This document shows positions 58,252 to 63,394 of a stretch of 63,394 nt of DNA, piece after piece (the stretch's first letter is position 1; every line of letters begins with the position of its first letter). The notes beneath the pieces were generated by a model that saw only the letters and a list, made by a program, of their open reading frames with translations, was not told the origin of the DNA and made no database searches. The stretch is taken from contig NW_013657613.1 in assembly GCF_000142905.1 (NCBI RefSeq), forward strand, positions 83,699-147,092, read 5' to 3'. Source of the stretch: Thecamonas trahens ATCC 50062 (taxonomy: Eukaryota > Apusozoa > Apusomonadida > Apusomonadidae). Position numbers and translations under genes: made by a program.

Positions 58252-60525
58252 ATGAAGCTCGCACTGACCTTTGTCGTCATTGTTGCGTGCATTGCCGCAG
58301 CACATGCTGACCTCGTACGTGGCATTGCCTATATGTATAGAGGGTGTTTGGGGTGTTTGCTGCGCCAGGGGGGGCGCTGGCGCTTTGTGCAGAGGCGAGG
58401 GTTGCAACCCCCGCAAGGGCGAACGACTGGCGTCCATCTACGCGTGAGGCTCGTTTTTTTCGAGTGTTCCATGGCGCTACGGGCGGATGTATGGGGAGGA
58501 CGGGGCAGCCGAATGACCACCCCTTCGGTGAGTGTAGGGGAGAAGGCGTGCTACGTCCCACTCGGGACTTTGCGTGTGCCTCTAGCCTATTTTGCGCCTT
58601 TTGCAGGCGGGAGGGCGGGCTGGCGGGCGGGTGTGCGACCGGCCGCTCTGGCGTATTTTTTTGGGTTCGTCGGAAGACCCCCGTTGGCGTCAGCGGGCGG
58701 CGCGTAATTGGCGAAGCAGTGGAGGAAAGGGACTTACGAGTCGGGCATGATGGGCGGCATGGCATGCGGCGGGATGGCTGCGGTGTGGGGACAGTACATG
58801 CACAGCCCGCGTGGCTCGAACAACCGCCTCGATGAGGACAACCGCAACCGCAACGACGGGAACCGGCTGTTCGACTCGCAGAACAACAACAAGGGTGGTT
58901 ACAACATGAACCAGATGGAGTACTACGGTGGCTCCGAGCTCCAGGTGGAGTGGACCAACCAGCACTCGTGCGGCGACGCCGCGGCCGAGTGCCAGATCAT
59001 CATGCAGTACATGTGTGAGGACAACAACGGCGGCATTGGCATCCGTAACGGGCAGCAGCAGACCCGGATCCCGGAGAACAAGGACAAGGACCACAAGTTC
59101 GGTCGCCACGAGTCGGCGTCGTACTGGGCGGACTGCAAGGCCCGCCAGCGCAACCTTGGCCTCTTCCTCGCCGACCAGAACATCCCCGAGGATGCGACTG
59201 CGATGCGGACTCGCCAGAACAACGACGAGAACGCCAACAACCGCCGCCGTGGCTACGAGTGCCCGGAGGAGCGCGACTACTACCCGTACTGGCATCCGTC
59301 GCCGTGGAAGGATGTCGCGATCTTCACCTCGCGCTCGGACGAGCTCTGCCCGATGTACCGCGCCGAGTCGCAGAACGTCAAGGGCAAGCACTACTGCACT
59401 GGTCTTCGCCAGGAGACGCCCGGCAACCCGATCACCTCGGGCTCGGCTATCAACAACCAGGCTGAGTGCGAGGCTATTGCCGAGTTTGAGTGGGTTGAGG
59501 CGCCGGCCTGGGGCCTTCCCGCGCCGGCCTGCTTCCCGGACACCATGATCAAGTCGCGGATCAACCACCTCGGCAACGGCGTCGACGGGTGGCAGAACCG
59601 CTACGTGTGGCGCCTGCCCGCCGTCTCGCGCGAGCAGGTCTGCGTCTTCCGCATGCGGTACAACATCACCACGATGGACTACGACGGCTGGAACACGTAC
59701 GCCGACATGAACGACAACGAGGACAACTACGCGTGGCAGGGCGACCCGACGGTCAACGTCGGCTCCGATGGCACCGACATCCTCCTCAAGCTCCGGATCT
59801 CGACGGACCAGATGGGCCGGACCTTCCAGGACCGCACGTCGACGTTCATCATCAAGCCGTCGCCGGTCGAGGGCCGCATCATCAACCTCAACGTCATGGG
59901 CCAGCGCGGCAACATTGTCCAGAACTACCCGTCGGTTGAGTACGACTACGTGCCGACCATTGTGCGCGCCACGACCTCGACCTTTATTCACCGCCAGGTG
60001 ACCGGCTCGAACACCACGCCCGACGGTGCCGGCAACGGCGCCGACGAGACGGACCGCTCCAACTTTGTTGAGCTTGCCAAGCCCGCCGAGGGCGCGGTCA
60101 AGACGTCGGCCGGCAACTACCCGGCGTACGCCGAGAACATCACCATGTTCAACCAGCCGATCAACAACAACGCTGCGTACGACATGGTCATCCACTGGTC
60201 GACCTACTCGCTCAACAACGACCAGCAGAACGAGGCCAACCCCTACCAGGACCTCGGCCTCATGCGCTACAGCTCGCCGGCGACCTACGAGTTCATGGCC
60301 ACCCGCAACAACGACTTCTCCAACCGCTCGCACAAGGGCCGCATTGAGGTCACCGATGGTGGCAGCGCCTCGCCTTCGCTCGACGCTGGCAAGATCGCCA
60401 TCATCGCCGGTGCCTCGGTCGGTGGTGTCGTCGTCGTCGGTGGCGGTGCCGCCTACGTCGCCACCCACCGCTCCATGTTCTCGGGCATGGGCGGTGGCGC
60501 CAAGGCCCCTGCCGGCTACGCCTAA
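58252..60525 (+). CDS. Conserved secreted/cell-surface membrane protein (two exons)
   Basis: Exon 1 (58252-58314) encodes a signal peptide (MKLALTFVVIVACIAAAHAD) and ends at a GTACGT donor. Exon 2 begins near 58720 (acceptor CAG, 58717 possible) and runs to 60525, giving about 620 aa. The ectodomain is rich in Asn, Asp, Tyr and Cys, begins YMHSPRGSNNRLDEDNRNRN and continues RLFDSQNNNKGGYN and VEWTNQHSC. I recognise this as a family shared with oomycetes and other protists, function unknown. Several NxS/T sites and paired cysteines fit extracellular exposure. A single membrane segment (IAIIAGASVGGVVVVGGGAA) and a short Gly-rich tail end it. Codon bias is very strong (almost all C/G thirds), suggesting high expression. 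Confidence 0.8.
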
Positions 60526-60681
60526 TCGTGGTCTGTCATCACACAATGAACAAGCCGATTTTCTTCAGCGTAGTGACCGGGCGCGCAAAGAAGAGGGGAG
60601 GGGGCATCTCTGTGGTCTTTGCCTGACAGGTGCGCACCAGGGAGGGGGGGGAGGAAATAGCAGCTGACTCGCAGAGCGCGA
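60526..60681. other. Short intergenic region
   Basis: About 155 bp between two plus-strand genes. No recognised element apart from purine tracts. Confidence 0.4.
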
Positions 60682-62965
60682 ATGATGTCAAGGTGGACAA
60701 GTCGGCGTAGACATGGTGTTGGCGGTGGTGGTGGTGGTGGTGGCGGTGGTCTGGTGGTGGCTCTGGCGGTGGCTCTGGTGGTGTGGCTCGGGGCAGAGGC
60801 TGTGGTTGGAGACGGGGCAGCTCTGTTTGAGGCGAGTGACTTTGCCCATCATCGGCAACTCTCTCCAGAGTACGACCTTTATTGGACGGTGGACAGGGCG
60901 AGTCAGCGAGTCATCTTCGGGGTCTCGGTCGAAGCAAGTGGTTGGGTCGGTCTCGGCATCTCGCCATCGGGTTCGATGGTCGGTGCGGACATGGTTGTCG
61001 GTGGCGTGGTCAGAGGGGAGGTGTATTTCTCGGTACGTTGGGAGCGGTGCGAGCGGGGAGGGGAGGGGAGGGGAGGATGGGGAAAGAGGCGGTGACTCAT
61101 GTGAAGGAGGCTTGTATGCGGGTACAGGATCGGCATGGTGGGAGTGAGAACGGGTTCCCAGAAGCGGATGGCGACGGAACGCTGTGGGTGCTGGAGGGCG
61201 GGAGCGAGGAGGGCGGGCGGACGATGCTGCAGTTCTCGCGAGCAATTGGGGCATGTAATGCAGATGATGTGGCGATCGAAGCTGGGACGTCGCAGGTGGT
61301 GTATGGCTACACGTTGACGGCCGACGCGGACAGCTCGTTCTCGCCCGGCGTGTTTGTAAGCACGATGTGAGCGGCACGGCGTCGGTCAACCTGCTCACAG
61401 CCGGCCAGGGTACAGCAGCATTACCGGATGGTGCGGCCACGGGTGAGCTCCGCGCCGGCGGCGTGTTTGTGGGCGGGGCGACGACGACAATGTACGGGTG
61501 CTCGGGAGGCAAGCTCCCGGGCGACATCAAGTACCATTTGATCGGATACACGCCTGTCATCCAGCCGACGAGCAACCATGGACGGGTCCACCATATGGTG
61601 GTATACGCGTGCCCAAAGACGATGGCGATCAATGAGACAGCGTTTCTGGGGTGGCGGGGCGACTGCAACCGCGATGCGAGTATGCCGGCGGAGATGGCGC
61701 GGTGCAAGGAGGTTGGGCAGCCGATCATGGGCTTTGGGGTCGGCGGCGGCGGGGTGCGGTTCCCAGCGCATGTCGGACTTCCGTTTGGGCTCGGCGAGAT
61801 AGCGTACGTAGTGCTGGAGATCCATTACGACAAGATGCAACCAGAGATGTTTGTGGACAACTCGGGGATCGACTTTCACTACATGGCGTCGTCGGGAGAG
61901 CGGCAGGACGCGGGTGCGTTCTGGACGGGCGCGGTGGGCTTTGTGGTCCCGCCGGGCCAGGCCGCGTTTGGCGTGGACGGAGTGAGCGCGAGCGAGTGCA
62001 GCGCGAGCGTGTTTCCGCCGCAGGGAGTGAGCATCTTTGGCGCCTTTCCGCACACCCACTTGCTCGGACGGAGCGTGGTGGGCCGGCATGTGCGGAACGG
62101 GACGGAGTTGGCGCCGTATGCGTGGAACCCGCACTTTGACTTTAACTTTCAGGCCTTTGAGTGGCCCGCGGACGAGATCCGTGTCCTGCCGGGCGATGAG
62201 CTTCATGTGCGATGCGAGTACGACTCGCGCGGGCGGAGCAGCGCGACGATGGAGGGGCCATCGACGCAGCACGAGATGTGCCTCGTCTCTGTGCTCTACT
62301 ACCCTCGGGCGGCGCTGACGACTGCAGTTCAGACGACCGAGTACGAGGTGGTCTTGCCAGAGTTTGCAGCGGCGCTCGAGGCCGGCGATGCGAGTCTAGA
62401 GGTGGCGCGGGTGCGGCGAGCGATGGAGGCGTACCGCAACAAGACGAGCAGGGCCAGCGGCGACGACAGCATCGAGCCGCTCCGCAACCTCCGGATTGCG
62501 GCGTTCCTCAGCGAGGCCGGGGTCACCTGGAGCGCACTCCAGGTGGCACTGTGGAAGGAGGCGATGGCAGCTACTGAGGCGAGCGGGCGGGTGACGGCGT
62601 GCTTCGACGGGGCGGTGCCGCAGGTGTGGCCGTTGCCGTCTGCGCACCTCCCTCTTGTGACGACGCACTACACGCGGCCACAAAGCTGCGGACAGACACC
62701 TGTGACTACGCCGAGCATGGGCGATGCGCTCCAGCTCGACCGGCACCCGGGAACGTCGCGATCGGCCGTCCTCGGCTCTGTCATCCTCGCCTTGGCGCTC
62801 TGCTCGGTCTTCACCTGCGCGTTTGTGGCAGGAGTCTTTACCAGTGCGCGGCCCAAGTCGAGCATAGACGAGGGAGCAGTTGAGCTCGAGCGTCGGCGGT
62901 CCGAGTTTATGGAGCGAGTGGCATCCGAGAGCGTGGCATCGTCGATGGGCCAGACGAGAGTGTGA
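60682..62965 (+). CDS. DOMON and copper type II monooxygenase (DBH/MOXD1-like), with one frame break
   Basis: Exon 1 is 60682-61032 (signal sequence; DOMON start: YDLYWTVD, GWVGLGISPSGSM). A 95-nt G-rich intron (GTACGT to GGTACAG) follows, and exon 2 starts at 61128 (GTLWVLEGGSEEGGRTMLQF). Near 61345-61365 the frame must change to continue as HDVSGTASVNLL and the two copper domains. Copper ligands are complete: HHM in GRVHHMVVYACP, EIHYDK, PHTHLLG and the Met in QHEMCLVS. A C-terminal membrane segment (AVLGSVILALALCSVFTCAF) anchors it. Dopamine beta-hydroxylase-like enzymes use ascorbate and O2; the substrate here is unknown. The break needs one extra base or an undetected splice, otherwise the gene is broken. 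Confidence 0.85.
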
Positions 62966-63056
62966 CAGTGGTGATGGCGGCAGCTGTGCGGGTACTTGTC
63001 TTTGAGAGATTGGTGTCTGTCTGTGAAAGAGAGGGATCCATCTGGAGGAGGCAAGG

Positions 63057-63113
63057 ATGAGTGAGATGCAGTCGTTGTTGGATGTGCGGGAGAGGGCCGA
63101 GTATCTGTCTAAG
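63057..63113 (+). CDS. Possible first exon of a 14-3-3-like gene (truncated by window end)
   Basis: A 19-codon exon MSEMQSLLDVRERAEYLSK ends at a GTATGG donor, in phase 0. The ending RERAEYLSK is similar to the start of 14-3-3 proteins, where RE...YLAK is followed by LAEQAERY, and the G-rich sequence downstream looks like the introns of this genome. The next exon lies outside the window, so this is tentative. Confidence 0.35.
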
Positions 63114-63394
63114 GTATGGCCATAGGGTGTTGGGCGGGGTTGGGGGGCTGGGGGGGGTTGGGGTTGGGGTTGGGGTTGGGGTTGGGGTGAGGACTGACGT
63201 GTGTGCGTATATGTGTGTATGTGTATGTGTATGCGTATGTATGGTTATGGTTGTGGTTGTGGTGGTTGTGGTTGTGGTGGTTGTGGTTGTGGTGGTTGTG
63301 GTTGTGGTTGTGGTTGTGGTGGTGGCGGTTGGTCGGCAACTCGGGACTTGGCGCCGGAAACCGGGGCGTGTGCGGATGTTGATGGGGGCAGATA
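63114..63394. repeat. G-rich intron-like sequence with (GGGGTT)n and (GGTTGT)n
   Basis: About five GGGGTT units lie at about 63155-63187, TGTATG-type sequence at about 63190-63243 and GGTTGT/GGTGGTT arrays at about 63244-63330. Probably the first intron of the preceding candidate exon. Confidence 0.7.

Noticed and set aside
58690-60546. 618-codon minus-strand open frame opposite the surface protein
   Set aside because: It is antisense to a gene with extreme G/C third positions, which produces long Val/Arg/Leu-rich shadows; no domain seen.
1-63394. tRNA, rRNA or snRNA genes
   Set aside because: I looked for tRNA T-loop (GGTTCGA) type boxes and other conserved RNA motifs on both strands by eye and found none convincing; a covariance-model scan would be needed to exclude them.

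Overview
This 63.4-kb window is nuclear DNA of a unicellular eukaryote. It is GC-rich and gene-dense (about 30 protein genes, roughly one per 2 kb), uses the standard code, has spliceosomal introns and is full of simple repeats. A run of exactly 100 Ns (37428-37527) marks a scaffold gap. Gene content (APC2, PCH2/TRIP13, COX10, squalene synthase, dynein roadblock light chain, DHHC palmitoyltransferase, CLU, RBM25, SMYD, DOMON/copper monooxygenase) fits a free-living heterotrophic protist. The style recalls the apusomonad Thecamonas, but that is a guess from composition and gene style, not a match.

Layout. 0-9.3 kb: isopentenyl phosphate kinase, a 551-bp piggyBac-like relic, a TMEM164-like protein, an HTD2-type dehydratase, a TPR protein and a DEP-PH protein. 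9.3-18 kb: thioredoxin-IQ-PDZ protein, squalene synthase, class III aminotransferase, ankyrin-DHHC palmitoyltransferase. 18.5-25.5 kb: a 20-bp minisatellite, PCH2/TRIP13, a SET/MYND protein, APC2, a 56-bp minisatellite. 25.6-35.9 kb: a SET-like protein with a signal peptide, a possible 40-residue spliced gene, a CAP-Gly/CLU/TPR giant and a triple-SH3 protein. 36-45.4 kb: a UIM/AT-hook/chromodomain protein, the gap, RBM25, an F-box-like protein, a RlaP/YcgL-type nucleotidyltransferase, roadblock and a NEK-like kinase. 45.5-63.4 kb: a large lumenal membrane protein, an F-box-like protein, a two-lobed type II membrane glycosyltransferase-like protein, COX10, an MTA/SAH nucleosidase, a multipass membrane protein, a conserved surface protein, a DBH-like monooxygenase and a possible 14-3-3 first exon cut off by the window end.

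Organisation. Genes alternate strands, and many convergent pairs end within 11-90 bp of each other. Introns are few and lie near 5' ends. Several can be placed to the base because the joined exons rebuild a known domain (thioredoxin, squalene synthase, SH3, roadblock, DOMON). Donors are usually GTACGT, GTATGT or close variants. Most introns are G-rich or GT-rich on the sense strand and lack a 3' pyrimidine tract. C/T-rich tracts instead precede many start codons. Three genes (CAP-Gly/CLU, triple-SH3, DBH-like) need a frame change of the same sign, from a missing base, an unrecognised small intron or recoding. There is no operon or gene-cluster logic. IPK, squalene synthase and COX10 all touch isoprenoid chemistry, but this is probably coincidence.
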